Positions 5,330 to 5,419 of a stretch of DNA of 5,419 nucleotides are shown piece by piece. The translations under genes were made by a program, and so were the position numbers. The stretch's first letter is position 1. Every line of letters begins with the position of its first letter. Under the pieces are notes generated by a model. That model was not told where the DNA came from, ran no database searches, and saw nothing but the letters and a program-made list of their open reading frames with translations. Source of the DNA: Actinomycetota bacterium (lineage in GTDB: Bacteria > Actinomycetota > Actinomycetes > S36-B12 > UBA5976); NCBI GenBank assembly GCA_947476765.1, contig CANJRK010000065.1:1-5419 (forward strand), given 5' to 3'.

Positions 5330-5419
5330 ATGAATGAAATATCAGCTGTAGAACTATTAGCGATTTATCGGAATGTTTCCGTTGTTGACGTTCGAGAATC
5401 TGACGAATACATCTCTGGA
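5330..5419 (+). CDS. Rhodanese-like domain protein, N-terminal part
   Basis: The first 30 codons of a protein that runs off the right edge: MNEISAVELLAIYRN then VSVVDVRESDEYISG. The VVDVRExxEYxxG string is the first conserved block of rhodanese/Cdc25-like domains (usually followed by HIPGA). The active-site cysteine lies further on, so sulfurtransferase activity cannot be judged. The start is the only ATG that keeps this frame; another ATG at 5334 is out of frame and stops after five codons. It is 75 bases downstream of the PDZ protease stop on the same strand, with no clear terminator between, so it may be co-transcribed or have its own leaderless promoter. Confidence 0.85.
   Translation, partial: MNEISAVELLAIYRNVSVVDVRESDEYISG

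Overview
This window looks like chromosomal DNA from a low-GC actinobacterium; free-living aquatic lineages such as Nanopelagicales (acI) are the kind of host I would expect, but that is an inference. The base composition appears to be in the 40s % GC by eye, with AT-rich codons (TTA, GAA, ATT). The gene set matches, from memory, a neighbourhood found across Actinobacteria and seen in mycobacteria around Rv3194c-Rv3197: an ABC1/UbiB-type atypical kinase, a ThiF/E1-like protein, a YgjP/M48-type metallopeptidase, a 'zinc-dependent metalloprotease' (zincin_2/DUF2342) and a membrane-anchored PDZ-Lon-like protease. All of the clear genes read as ordinary chromosomal genes. I see no transposase, integrase, CRISPR array, tRNA or rRNA.

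Layout from left to right: (1) positions 1-544, minus strand, the N-terminal 181 residues of an ABC1/UbiB-family kinase that runs off the left edge. (2) 554-1594, minus, a 346-residue E1-like ThiF protein with a PqqD/RRE-like N-terminal segment; it lies 9 bases upstream of the kinase and probably shares its transcript. (3) 1595-1983, an AT-rich divergent intergenic region with three unexplained signals: a 7-bp dyad next to the thiF-like start, a run of DnaA-box-like motifs on an 11-bp register, and the left half of a large stem that encloses the start of the next gene. (4) 1984-2670, plus, a YgjP-like HExxH peptidase. (5) 2702-4033, minus, a zincin_2 protein convergent with it. (6) 4034-4189, a divergent promoter region. 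(7) 4190-5254, plus, a PDZ/Lon-like serine protease with a Ser-Lys dyad. (8) 5330-5419, plus, the first 30 codons of a rhodanese-like protein that runs off the right edge.

How the genes may work together: three of the complete genes encode proteases or protease-fold proteins (two zincin-type, one Lon-like and probably outside the membrane). The other two products on the left are an adenylating-enzyme fold and an atypical kinase. None of these families has a settled role in Actinobacteria that I know of. The ThiF-like protein (leader-binding-like domain plus E1 fold) and the nearby rhodanese could hint at peptide or sulfur chemistry, but no precursor peptide or sulfur-carrier protein is visible, so this stays a hypothesis. 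The most interesting non-coding signal is the phased motif array at about 1799-1873.
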